Shown here: in pieces, positions 1 to 8,118 of the stretch | Layout of the letters: each line of letters begins with the position of its first letter | Numbering within the stretch: the stretch's first letter is position 1 | NCBI GenBank assembly: GCA_040981125.1 | Contig: JANRMQ010000006.1 | Span: 186,001-250,000, forward strand | Reading direction: 5' to 3' | Length of the DNA stretch: 64,000 bases | Origin: DASSBQ01 sp040981125 | GTDB taxonomy: Bacteria > Nitrospirota > Nitrospiria > Nitrospirales > Nitrospiraceae | Notes under the pieces: model-generated | Databases searched by the model: none | Told to the model about the DNA's origin: nothing | What the model saw: only the letters and a program-made list of their open reading frames with translations | Position numbers and translations under genes: made by a program

Positions 1-530
1 TCCGAGATCGGCAACACAAATGGACCGCGAAAAATCGACACCACTCGCGTCGTGGGCGGCCTATCGAATTCGCCGAGTGGATGGCCGGCAACCTTCGCGC
101 CGCGCGCCACCACAACCCGGGCCAGGCCCGCGTCACGTAGAGCAAGGTCCCGTTGAATGGCGAGTAATTCTTCATCCGCGGCTTCACGTTTGAGTTCCCG
201 AATGCGGCTCTCGGTTTTCATCAATTCCGTTTTGACTTGGTGGAGTCGGTGCGCCGCGCCTGAGACTACCGCCGCCAGGTCGGTCACGGACCCGCCGGGG
301 GATGTCGCAGTCGCTTCGGAAAATGACCCGAGATGATCGGCGACGCGCCGACCGAGTTGGCCCTGTAACGCTCGAATCGCCTGGAGCTGCTGCGTGGCAT
401 GGGCATGAAGTCGCAAGACATACACTTTACGATTCACGCGTTCCGCAAGAGCGAGCACGGTTTCATATAAGGCATTGCCGGTCAGCAGAAGCTCCTTCCG
501 CAGGCGGGCTAACAGTTCGTACAGCAGCAT
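1..530 (-). CDS. RCK_C (TrkA-C)-like protein, N-terminal part, runs off the window
   Basis: An open frame on the minus strand starts at ATG 530 and stays open to the window edge (about 176 codons), so the gene is cut here. The first 75 residues form a helical region (starts MLLYELLARLRKELL). A charged, coiled-coil-like stretch follows at about 100-125. The visible end, with ARVVVARGAKVAG, G-x-F-D and VVSIFRGPFVLPIS, resembles the start of an RCK_C/TrkA-C ligand-binding domain, the fold found in potassium-channel regulators and some transporter tails. A GGAAAG element lies about 10 bases before the ATG. It is the last visible member of the minus-strand series after plsY but has its own possible promoter. 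The RCK_C call is tentative because only part of the domain is present. Confidence 0.55.
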   Translation of the reverse strand, partial: MLLYELLARLRKELLLTGNALYETVLALAERVNRKVYVLRLHAHATQQLQAIRALQGQLGRRVADHLGSFSEATATSPGGSVTDLAAVVSGAAHRLHQVKTELMKTESRIRELKREAADEELLAIQRDLALRDAGLARVVVARGAKVAGHPLGEFDRPPTTRVVSIFRGPFVLPIS

Positions 531-546
531 ATAGAATCGCTTTCCA

Positions 547-575
547 TAAATGTCTGATAAGAGTTATTATGTCAA
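547..575 (-). promoter_or_regulatory. possible sigma-70 promoter for the RCK_C-like gene
   Basis: A perfect TTGACA -35 box (570-575) is followed after 17 bases by CATTTA (547-552), a weak -10 match. It lies in an AT-rich stretch 17 bases before the start codon. The -35 is convincing and the -10 is not. Confidence 0.3.
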
Positions 576-720
576 CTCATATCCCAGTCTGCATCGCCAC
601 CGACGGTCTTTCCGGCTTCGAATATCGGACGCTCCCCTTTTCTTTATAGAAGGCAGACGCTTTGTGTTCCCACTTCGTTGCTTCTGCCCTTCGTCGAACT
701 TGGCGCTTTCTGTTGAACGA

Positions 721-1329
721 TCACGACTTGCCGGCCTGGCCGATCCGGGATTCCGTGCCACTCCATAAACGCCCGAGGTTTTCCTTATGGCGAAACCAAA
801 TCAGCGCACTGATGACGCATGCAAAGCCGATGAACTGCGGACTCTGGTGAAACCACATGGCCGCGATGGGAAACAAGCCGAAGGCCGCTAATGCGCCGCC
901 TGACGAATACCGCCACAGCCACACCGCGAGCAGCCACAGACACAGCAGGCTGAGACCGATGACCGGATCCAGGCCGAGGACCGCGCCGAGCGCCGTTGCC
1001 ACACCTTTTCCCCCCTTGAATCCCAAAAAAAGAGAGTGCAGATGCCCCACGATGACCGACAAGGCAACGGCCAAAATTGCGGTTTCATCATGCAGGAGTT
1101 GGCCCGCGGTCCACGCCGCGATCCATCCTTTGCCCAGGTCCCCAATTAACGTCAGAATCCCGGCTCGCTTGCCTCCGACCCGCAGCACATTCGTGAAGCC
1201 TACGTTGCGGCTGCCGGCCGTCCGCGGATCCGTGGTACCTAATAGTCGTGAGATCACCACCCCGAACGGAATGGAACCGAGGAGATATCCGACAACGATC
1301 AGGATGGCGATCACGAAGGCATCAGACAT
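721..1329 (-). CDS. plsY: glycerol-3-phosphate acyltransferase PlsY
   Basis: This inner-membrane enzyme transfers an acyl group from acyl-phosphate to sn-glycerol-3-phosphate, the first step of phospholipid synthesis. The 202-residue product has the family's multispanning layout. The three PlsY motifs appear in order: GSIPFG near residue 18 with GSRNVGFTNVLR near 39, GDLGKG near 63, and VGHLHSLFLGFKGGKGVAT near 93-111. The second motif reads SRNVGFTN where SGNxGATN is usual, a modest variation. It lies 48 bases after pgsA, so two phospholipid genes end the lepA-led operon. Length is normal for the family. Confidence 0.95.
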   Translation of the reverse strand: MSDAFVIAILIVVGYLLGSIPFGVVISRLLGTTDPRTAGSRNVGFTNVLRVGGKRAGILTLIGDLGKGWIAAWTAGQLLHDETAILAVALSVIVGHLHSLFLGFKGGKGVATALGAVLGLDPVIGLSLLCLWLLAVWLWRYSSGGALAAFGLFPIAAMWFHQSPQFIGFACVISALIWFRHKENLGRLWSGTESRIGQAGKS

Positions 1330-1377
1330 AGATCAGGAAAGCCGGCGGGAGGCCGCTTATTCTTGGAGGGATCGCTG

Positions 1378-1998
1378 CTACAGACCTTTTAGAGTGATTT
1401 GCCGCCAAAAGTTCCAGACATACTGACCGCCGGATACATATCCCAGCACCAGAGAGAGATAGAGGGTGACGATCCCGGCGAGATGGACGTTGCCGTAATC
1501 CGACAGGACGGTTCCTTCCAAAATCAACAAGACGATCGCGATTACTTGCAAAGCCATCTTATATTTCCCGGTCGTTTCGGCCGAAATGATCACGCCTTCC
1601 GTGGCGGCAATCGCCCGGATGCCGGTTACGGCGACTTCGCGCGCAATGATCAGAATGGCGACCAACGCAGTGACCCGATCGACCTGGACCAACACGATGA
1701 GGGCGGAGAGGACCAGCAGTTTATCGGCGATCGGATCCAACAAGCGTCCTAACTTGGTCACCTGCCCTCGCCGCCTCGCAAGATACCCGTCAAGCAGATC
1801 CGTCAGGGCCGCAATCACAAAGACCACGGCGGCGGCCAGCGACCGATCGGGCGTGGGGGTCACGAACAGGACGACGAACACCGGAATGAGCAGAATCCTG
1901 GAGACCGTCAGAACGTTCGGCAGATTGATATTGCTCTCCTGCGTCCCAGACTGGACCAGGGCGAACCCTGCCGGTTTTGATTCAGGCTCTGTTTTCAT
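1378..1998 (-). CDS. pgsA: CDP-diacylglycerol-glycerol-3-phosphate 3-phosphatidyltransferase
   Basis: PgsA makes phosphatidylglycerol phosphate from CDP-diacylglycerol and glycerol-3-phosphate in the inner membrane. The 206-residue protein has four or five hydrophobic segments and the full CDP-alcohol phosphatidyltransferase signature DGYLARRRGQVTKLGRLLDPIAD (shown as its elements DG, AR, G, D and D) near residues 68-92. The five conserved positions bind the metal and CDP moiety. A polar extension of about 25 residues precedes the first membrane segment (LPNVLTVSRILLIPVF). It begins 20 bases after kdsD and is followed by plsY. Confidence 0.94.
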   Translation of the reverse strand: MKTEPESKPAGFALVQSGTQESNINLPNVLTVSRILLIPVFVVLFVTPTPDRSLAAAVVFVIAALTDLLDGYLARRRGQVTKLGRLLDPIADKLLVLSALIVLVQVDRVTALVAILIIAREVAVTGIRAIAATEGVIISAETTGKYKMALQVIAIVLLILEGTVLSDYGNVHLAGIVTLYLSLVLGYVSGGQYVWNFWRQITLKGL

Positions 1999-2018
1999 AG
2001 CTATTCACGCTGATCAGA

Positions 2019-3041
2019 CTAGACAATGCCGTTCTTCAAGAGATCGTGCAAGTGTATGACTCCCAGAGGCCGTTGTCCCGACTCCATGACGACCAATGCG
2101 GTGATGCTGTGTTGCTCCATGAGGGCGAGCGCCGTCGTCGCCAGTTCATGAGGACCGATGGTCTTGGGATGCCGGCTGGCGAGATCGGCCGCGGTGATCG
2201 CCTTGAAATCGCCCCCGCCGTGAATGAAGCGTCGAAGATCACCGTCCGTGATGATGCCCGTGAGACAGCCTTTCTCGTCAAGCACGGTTGTCATGCCCAA
2301 TTTTTTGGCCGTCATTTCCAGGATCGCCTCCGGTCCGGACGCCTGGGGCCGCACCGCCGGCAATGCCTCGCCGCCGTGCATTAAGTCCTTGACCTTGATC
2401 AATAACCGCCGGCCGAGCGTGCCGCCCGGATGAAATTGCGCAAAATCATCCGGCTTGAAGCCTCGCTTCCGCAGCAATGCAATGGCCAGGGCATCTCCCA
2501 TGGCTAACGTCGCGGTGGTGCTCGCCGTCGGAGCCAGGCCCATCGGACAGGCTTCTTCGGCGACCGAAATATCCAATGCGACGTCCGAGTTCTTGGCGAG
2601 CGTGGATCCCATCCGTCCGGTGAGCGCCATGACCGGAATATTGATCCGTTTGACGAACGGCAGGAGTTGCAAGATCTCCTGCGTTTCGCCGCTGTTCGAA
2701 ATGCCGATCATCACGTCCCGCCTGGCGACCATACCCAGGTCGCCATGGAGTCCTTCAGCCGGATGGAGAAAAAACGACGGCGTGCCGGTGCTGGCCAAGG
2801 TCGCCGCAACCTTTTGACCGATGAGCCCCGACTTGCCCATGCCCGACACGATGACTTTTCCCTTGCATTGATACAGTATGTCTACAGCCTGCGCGAATCG
2901 GCCGTCCAGCCGGTCGATCAGCGCGCCGACGGCCTGCGCCTCAATCCGCAAAACCCGCTTCCCCTCCTCGAGGCTTGGGTTATCTCCGACCGACGCTTCA
3001 TCGGCCGCGCGCCGGCGTCCATGTTTGTTGTGTTCTTTCAT
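2019..3041 (-). CDS. kdsD: D-arabinose-5-phosphate isomerase (SIS + two CBS domains)
   Basis: KdsD interconverts ribulose-5-phosphate and arabinose-5-phosphate, the first step to Kdo for lipopolysaccharide. The 340-residue product has an N-terminal SIS domain (about 35-190; GMGKSGLIGQKVAATLASTG, then HPAEGLHGDLGM, then SGETQE) and two C-terminal CBS domains (about 215-335; ITDGDLRRF and a second repeat ending GVIHLHDLLKNG). The ATG at 3041 is chosen because it overlaps the kdsA stop as TGATG, a coupling arrangement. An ATG six codons upstream is also in frame. It sits with kdsA and kdsB, but kdsC is not among the neighbours. Confidence 0.93.
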   Translation of the reverse strand: MKEHNKHGRRRAADEASVGDNPSLEEGKRVLRIEAQAVGALIDRLDGRFAQAVDILYQCKGKVIVSGMGKSGLIGQKVAATLASTGTPSFFLHPAEGLHGDLGMVARRDVMIGISNSGETQEILQLLPFVKRINIPVMALTGRMGSTLAKNSDVALDISVAEEACPMGLAPTASTTATLAMGDALAIALLRKRGFKPDDFAQFHPGGTLGRRLLIKVKDLMHGGEALPAVRPQASGPEAILEMTAKKLGMTTVLDEKGCLTGIITDGDLRRFIHGGGDFKAITAADLASRHPKTIGPHELATTALALMEQHSITALVVMESGQRPLGVIHLHDLLKNGIV

Positions 3042-3859
3042 CAAGCAACCGCGCGGCATATGCGTAGAATGCGTTCGAGCAGCGCCTTCAAATCATGGAG
3101 CGGTACCATATTGGGCCCGTCCGATAACGCCTGATCGGGATTCGGATGGACCTCCATAAAAAATCCATCGCATCCCGCAGCTGCGGCCGCACACGCGAGC
3201 GGTTCGACAAACTCGCGCTGCCCCGCCGATTTCGTGCCACCGGCGCCAGGCAGTTGCACGCTATGCGTCGCGTCAAACACCACCGGATAGCCGAATCGCC
3301 GCATGATGGGCAGCGCCCGCATATCGACGACCAGATTATTGTATCCGAAGGACGAACCCCGTTCAGTCAACAAAATTTTCCGGCTCCCCGCTTCCTCCAC
3401 CTTTTTCACCACATTGTCCATTTCCCACGGAGAGAGAAACTGCCCCTTCTTGACGTTGACCACACGCCCGGTCTCGGCGGCCGCCACCAGGAGATCGGTC
3501 TGCCGGCAAAGAAACGCGGGGATCTGCAGGACATCTACGACCTGCGCCGCGACCTTCGCCTCTTCGGCGGTGTGCACGTCGGTCAGGATGGGCACCCCGA
3601 CCGTGTCCCGAATTTTCTTGAGCACGGCCAATCCCGCCTGCAGACCGGGCCCACGGAACGAATGGATCGACGTCCGATTGGCTTTATCATAGGACGATTT
3701 GAAAATATATGGAACACCCAGGGCCCGCGTAATGGCGGCAATGCGCGCACCGGTCTCGAGCGCCAGTTGTTCGTTTTCAATCACACAAGGACCGGCGATG
3801 AGGAAGGGAGGATGCCCCGCCCCGGCCTTGAAGAAACCCACATCAACTTCGTACGGCAT
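3041..3859 (-). CDS. kdsA: 3-deoxy-8-phosphooctulonate synthase (KDO-8-P synthase)
   Basis: KdsA condenses arabinose-5-phosphate with phosphoenolpyruvate to Kdo-8-phosphate in the cytoplasm. The 272-residue protein matches the family along its length: LIAGPCVIENEQLALETG near 20, FKSSYDKANRTSIHSFRGPG near 53-73, TDVHT near 96, LCRQTDLL near 117, KKGQFLSPWEM near 137, LTERGSSFGYNNLVVDMR near 163-180, DATHSVQLPG near 197 and FMEVHPNP near 235. It lies between pyrG (42-base gap) and kdsD (TGATG overlap). Confidence 0.97.
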   Translation of the reverse strand: MPYEVDVGFFKAGAGHPPFLIAGPCVIENEQLALETGARIAAITRALGVPYIFKSSYDKANRTSIHSFRGPGLQAGLAVLKKIRDTVGVPILTDVHTAEEAKVAAQVVDVLQIPAFLCRQTDLLVAAAETGRVVNVKKGQFLSPWEMDNVVKKVEEAGSRKILLTERGSSFGYNNLVVDMRALPIMRRFGYPVVFDATHSVQLPGAGGTKSAGQREFVEPLACAAAAAGCDGFFMEVHPNPDQALSDGPNMVPLHDLKALLERILRICRAVA

Positions 3860-3901
3860 GGTTTAACTCGATCTTCCGGCAGGCTCAGGATCCCGCGCCG
3901 T

Positions 3902-5503
3902 TCATCGTCCGCATTTCCTCCGAAGAGCCGCACCAACGAACCCGCTGAATAACGGATGGGGACGATGTGGGCGCGAGTTGAACTCCGGATGGAATTGGGT
4001 CGCGAGAAACCAGGGATGGGTCGGCAGTTCCACGATCTCCACGAGGCGGTCGTCCGGGGATATCCCACTCAATACCAGTCCCTTTTGTGTCAGTTCCTCG
4101 CGATAGGCATTATTGAACTCATAGCGATGGCGATGCCGCTCCGTCACTTCGGAGACCCCATAGCTCTTCTGCGCGAGCGTGCCGCCGGCCAGCTTGCAGC
4201 CGTAGGCGCCGAGCCGCATGGTGCCGCCTTTCTCTTTGACGCCCTGCTGGCCGGCCATCAAATCAATGACGGGATCGCTGCAATCCGGATCGAATTCGGA
4301 ACTGTTCGCGCCCTTGAGGCCGGCTACATGGCGCGCAAACTCGATCACGGCGCACTGCATTCCCAGGCAGAGACCGAGATACGGAATGTGCCGCTCTCGC
4401 GCATACCGGATCGCATCGATCTTGCCCTCCACGCCGCGCACACCGAAACCGCCCGGGACCAGGATGCCGTCCATCTCGCGCAGCACCCGTTCGGTACCCT
4501 GCCGCTCGATATCTTCAGACTCAAGCCAATGCACATTGACCTGCGTCTCATGGTCGATCCCGCCATGGACCAGCGCTTCCGCGAGACTTTTATAGCACTC
4601 CTTCAACCCGGCATACTTTCCGACCAGGGCCACCGACACTTCGTGCTTGGGATGTTTGATTTTCTGCACCATCGCATCCCATTCGCGAAGATTCGGAGGG
4701 CCCGTATCCAGATGGAGCATCCGTACGATAAGGTCGTCCAAACCCTCCTTGCGAAAGACGATCGGCACTTCATACACGGTTTCGACATCCTTGGCGGTAA
4801 TCACCGCGTCTTTTTCGACATTGCAGAACAGGGCGATTTTCGCCTTCAGATCGGGAGGCAGATACCGGTCCGTGCGACAGAGCAGAATATTCGGCTGGAT
4901 GCCGATTTCCCGAAGTTTGTTCACCGAATGTTGCGTCGGTTTGGTTTTCAGCTCGCCCGACGCCCCGATGTAGGGGACCAGCGTCAAGTGGACATAGAGC
5001 ACATTCTCCCGCCCCACGTCATAGGGAATCTGGCGGATGGCTTCAAGAAACGGCAGACTCTCGATATCACCGACGGTGCCGCCGATTTCGACGATAGTGA
5101 CATCCATGCCGTCCGCGACGCGGATGACGCATTGCTTGATTTCATCCGTGATGTGCGGCACGACTTGGACGGTACCCCCCAGATAATCGCCGCGGCGTTC
5201 TTTCGTAATTACGGAATTGTAGATCCGGCCGGTCGTGTAGTTGTTCTCGCGTGTCAGGGTGAGCGAGGTATAGCGCTCATAATGTCCCAGATCGAGGTCG
5301 GTTTCGGCCCCGTCGTCGGTCACGAACACTTCGCCGTGCTGGTACGGATTCATCGTCCCGGGATCGACGTTGATATAGGGGTCCAATTTGAGAAAGGTGA
5401 TCTTGAGCCCGCGGCTTTCGAGCAGGTTGCCGATAGAGGCAGACGCGAGCCCTTTGCCAAGCGAGGATACGACGCCGCCTGTCACGAAAATAAACTTGCT
5501 CAT
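3902..5503 (-). CDS. pyrG: CTP synthase
   Basis: PyrG converts UTP to CTP using glutamine. The 533-residue protein begins MSKFIFVTGGVVSSLGKGLASASIG, the N-terminal amidoligase P-loop. It ends with a class I glutamine amidotransferase domain holding LCLGMQCAVIEFARHV (nucleophile Cys) and the His/Glu of HPEFNSRPHRPHPLF. The ATG overlaps the kdsB stop by four bases (ATGA). CTP activates Kdo (through KdsB) and diacylglycerol (upstream of PgsA), so its place among kds and phospholipid genes makes metabolic sense. The length is slightly short of the usual 540-550. Confidence 0.98.
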   Translation of the reverse strand: MSKFIFVTGGVVSSLGKGLASASIGNLLESRGLKITFLKLDPYINVDPGTMNPYQHGEVFVTDDGAETDLDLGHYERYTSLTLTRENNYTTGRIYNSVITKERRGDYLGGTVQVVPHITDEIKQCVIRVADGMDVTIVEIGGTVGDIESLPFLEAIRQIPYDVGRENVLYVHLTLVPYIGASGELKTKPTQHSVNKLREIGIQPNILLCRTDRYLPPDLKAKIALFCNVEKDAVITAKDVETVYEVPIVFRKEGLDDLIVRMLHLDTGPPNLREWDAMVQKIKHPKHEVSVALVGKYAGLKECYKSLAEALVHGGIDHETQVNVHWLESEDIERQGTERVLREMDGILVPGGFGVRGVEGKIDAIRYARERHIPYLGLCLGMQCAVIEFARHVAGLKGANSSEFDPDCSDPVIDLMAGQQGVKEKGGTMRLGAYGCKLAGGTLAQKSYGVSEVTERHRHRYEFNNAYREELTQKGLVLSGISPDDRLVEIVELPTHPWFLATQFHPEFNSRPHRPHPLFSGFVGAALRRKCGR

Positions 5504-6306
5504 TGCGTCACCCTATTCTGTACCATCCCATTGCGCATTTGCTCAGGTCCGCTCAGATCAAAGCCGCGCAGCTGGTCTACCGCGCCCGGCACATCTTCCG
5601 GCACGTCGATGCGAATGGACGGATGCATCGTCTCCCACACCCGAATGCGAATCCCCTGTTCCAGCGCGCGCAGTTGTTCAAGCTTCTCCGCGTCTTCAAG
5701 CGAACCGGTCGGCAAGGATGAAAACCGCATCAAGACATCTCTTCGATACATGTAGAGGCCCAGATGGACAAAATGCAAGCCGGCCGAAACCGCTCGTTCC
5801 GCATCATCACGAACGAGAGGGATCGGCGCGCGCGAAAAATACAGCGCATACCCTTGCGCGTCGGTCACCACCTTCACGACTCCCGGATTGTGCAGATCGT
5901 GTTTGGACTCGATCCGCCGCTTGAGCGTTCCTATGCCCTCCCCGGCCGCCAAACAAGGCTGGATCAGATCCGAAAGGAGGTCGGCATTCAACACAATCTC
6001 ATCACCCTGGAGATCTACAAAATAGTCTCCGGGATGCCGGCGGGCCACTCCCGCGACTCGATCCGTCCCTGTTCGGTAGGATTCCGCCATCAGCATCACC
6101 CGTCCTCCGAATGCCTGGACCGCGGCATGGATCCGCTCGTCATCGGTCGCCACGATGACCTCATCGACAAAGCGGCAGGCTTGAGCGCGCTCGTACACAT
6201 GCTGAATCATGGGCTTCCCCATGAGAGCGATAAGCGGCTTCCCCGGAAAACGGGACGATCCATAGCGGGCCGGCACGACGACCGTGACCTTGGATGATTC
6301 ACCCAT
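5500..6306 (-). CDS. kdsB: 3-deoxy-manno-octulosonate cytidylyltransferase
   Basis: KdsB makes CMP-Kdo from CTP and Kdo for lipid A-core assembly. The 268-residue protein shows the nucleotidyltransferase start VVVPARYGSSRFPGKPLIALMGKPMIQHVYERA, with further motifs VATDDERI, GTDRVAGV and VDLQGDEIVLNADLL. It is about 20 residues longer than the Escherichia coli enzyme. The extra C-terminal tail (after RIDVPEDVPGAVDQL) is unremarkable. It overlaps pyrG by four bases and the heptose kinase gene by eight, so the operon is tightly coupled. Confidence 0.97.
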   Translation of the reverse strand: MGESSKVTVVVPARYGSSRFPGKPLIALMGKPMIQHVYERAQACRFVDEVIVATDDERIHAAVQAFGGRVMLMAESYRTGTDRVAGVARRHPGDYFVDLQGDEIVLNADLLSDLIQPCLAAGEGIGTLKRRIESKHDLHNPGVVKVVTDAQGYALYFSRAPIPLVRDDAERAVSAGLHFVHLGLYMYRRDVLMRFSSLPTGSLEDAEKLEQLRALEQGIRIRVWETMHPSIRIDVPEDVPGAVDQLRGFDLSGPEQMRNGMVQNRVTQ

Positions 6307-7405
6307 GGTTCAACGCTTCGATCAGCTGTGCCGGTTCAATCGTCGCCGTCCCGACCATTCCGACGACCAATCCGGCTGCGTAGTTGGCCAGCGTGGCCGC
6401 CTCGGTCATTCTGGCGCCGGTGGATAACGCCAAGGCCAGCGTTCCCACCACCGTGTCTCCCGCTCCCGTGACGTCATAGACCTGCCGGGCTTGAGTCGGA
6501 ATATGCCGGTAGGCTCCATCGGCCTCATACAGACTCATGCCGCGCTCCCCTCTCGTGATCAGGACACTGCGACACCCCAGTCGTTGACGGATGGTCGCGC
6601 CCGCATCGTTGATGCTCTGATCGTCATCACCATGGACTCCGGCGGCTTGCGTCGCTTCCAGATGATTGGGCGTCACGACGGTGACCCCTTTGTAATAGCC
6701 GAAATGCTCCACCTTGGGATCCACGACAATCGGAATACGATGGGCGCCGGCCAGGCGCGTCAATTCCATCATCAATGCGGCCGTCACCACCCCCTTGGCA
6801 TAGTCCGAGACGACCAGACAAGACAGATCCCGCGCATGCGACTCGACATACCGGAGAATCCGCTGCTGGAGCTGCGGCTTCATTTCGGTTCGCCGCTCGA
6901 CATCATATCGGACCATTTGCTGATTATGTGCGATCACGCGGCTCTTTCGTGTCGTCGGCCGGTCATGATCGATAATGACGCCACCGCGCGCACGACGCTT
7001 GCCGCCCAATTCTTTCAGTAAGAGGCGCCCGCTCTCGTCTGCACCGATTACCCCGCAGAGATCGGCACGGCCACCAAGAGCGAGAATGTTATTAAAAACG
7101 TTCGCCGCGCCACCCAGTTTAATGGATTCCGATTCCACATGGACGACCGGAACGGGCGCCTCCGGCGAAATGCGGCTGACACGTCCCCAAATATAGTGAT
7201 CGAGGATCAAATCGCCGATCACGAGGATGCTGGCTTGGGGAAACCGCTGAACGTATTGACGAAGAAGAGAAGGATCGGGCGGTCGTCCGGGCGAGGCGTC
7301 GGAACCGGATTTCGCCGACGATCCGCTTCGGGCTACTGGATGGCTTTTCCGAATCTTTCCCATCGCACCCATTCCACCCACGTCCCCTGACCGCTCCATG
7401 ACCAA
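6299..7405 (-). CDS. rfaE1: D-glycero-beta-D-manno-heptose-7-phosphate kinase (PfkB family)
   Basis: This enzyme phosphorylates heptose-7-phosphate at C1 on the way to ADP-heptose for the inner lipopolysaccharide core. The PfkB fold is clear: VIGDLILDHYIWGRVSRISPEAPVPV, then KLGGAANVFNNILALGG, and the ATP/catalytic signature VYDVTGAGDTVVGTLALAL near 313-331. Only the kinase half of HldE is present, and the adenylyltransferase partner is not in the window. The frame opens at 7405, 73 bases inside lepB, with a low-complexity N-terminus of about 50 residues. ATGs at 7372 and 7363 are better candidates (a GGTGGA element lies nine bases before 7363). Confidence 0.88.
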   Translation of the reverse strand: MVMERSGDVGGMGAMGKIRKSHPVARSGSSAKSGSDASPGRPPDPSLLRQYVQRFPQASILVIGDLILDHYIWGRVSRISPEAPVPVVHVESESIKLGGAANVFNNILALGGRADLCGVIGADESGRLLLKELGGKRRARGGVIIDHDRPTTRKSRVIAHNQQMVRYDVERRTEMKPQLQQRILRYVESHARDLSCLVVSDYAKGVVTAALMMELTRLAGAHRIPIVVDPKVEHFGYYKGVTVVTPNHLEATQAAGVHGDDDQSINDAGATIRQRLGCRSVLITRGERGMSLYEADGAYRHIPTQARQVYDVTGAGDTVVGTLALALSTGARMTEAATLANYAAGLVVGMVGTATIEPAQLIEALNHG

Positions 7406-8118
7406 TAGATGCGGAACGCCTTGCCGCGGATCTTCTCGGCGCGGACATAGCCCCAGAATCGGCTATCCAGGCTCTGGTCCCGATTATCGCCCATGACGAA
7501 ATAGGAGTCGTCGGGAATCGTGACGGGACCGAAGTTATCGCGCGGATTGATATGCCCATCAATCACGCCGGGGTCGATACGTTGCGTGAAAGGCTTGTCG
7601 TCATACGCGCGACCATTGACGTACACGGTCTTGTTTTTGATATGCAGGGTATCGCCCGGCAAGCCGATGACGCGCTTGATGAAATCTTTGTCCTCATCTT
7701 CGGGAAACCGAAAGACGATGATATCGCCGCGTTGGACCGCACCGAACGGAATGATCGTGTGAGACGAATAGCAGGTCACGGGCGGAAAGCTGACCTGGAA
7801 CTTGCAATCCGTCGGCCATTGCACTCCATAGGACAACTTGCTGACCAAAATATGGTCGCCGATCAACAACGTCGGGATCATCGAGCCGGACGGGATCTTG
7901 AACGCTTGGACGACGAACACCCGGATGGCGAACGCCAGCAACATCGCCACGATGATGGCTTCCGCGTACTCGCGAAACACGGACTTTCGCGCCGGCACGA
8001 CAGGATGACTGACGGCGGCCGCCTCGGCAGCCGGTTGGCCGCCGGGCATGTCGGCATTGTTCTCGGACCGGCGGGCGGGCATCTCTTCGACATTACGAAG
8101 ATCCGGCTCGCGATTCAT
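7333..8118 (-). CDS. lepB: signal peptidase I
   Basis: LepB cleaves signal peptides from exported proteins at the periplasmic face of the inner membrane. The 261-residue product has a polar 45-residue N-terminus, one membrane helix (about 52-72), and then box B KIPSGSMIPTLLIGDHILV with nucleophile Ser79. The general-base Lys148 sits in FIKRVIGLPGD, and box E is GDNRDQSLDSRFWGYV. Both catalytic residues are intact. Its ATG overlaps the lepA stop by four bases. The coding end overlaps the annotated start of the heptose kinase. Confidence 0.97.
   Translation of the reverse strand: MNREPDLRNVEEMPARRSENNADMPGGQPAAEAAAVSHPVVPARKSVFREYAEAIIVAMLLAFAIRVFVVQAFKIPSGSMIPTLLIGDHILVSKLSYGVQWPTDCKFQVSFPPVTCYSSHTIIPFGAVQRGDIIVFRFPEDEDKDFIKRVIGLPGDTLHIKNKTVYVNGRAYDDKPFTQRIDPGVIDGHINPRDNFGPVTIPDDSYFVMGDNRDQSLDSRFWGYVRAEKIRGKAFRIYWSWSGQGTWVEWVRWERFGKAIQ

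Noticed and set aside
3956..5755. Long plus-strand open frame of 599 codons opposite pyrG
   Set aside because: It is the shadow of pyrG and kdsB on the other strand, caused by high GC and codon bias, with no family resemblance.
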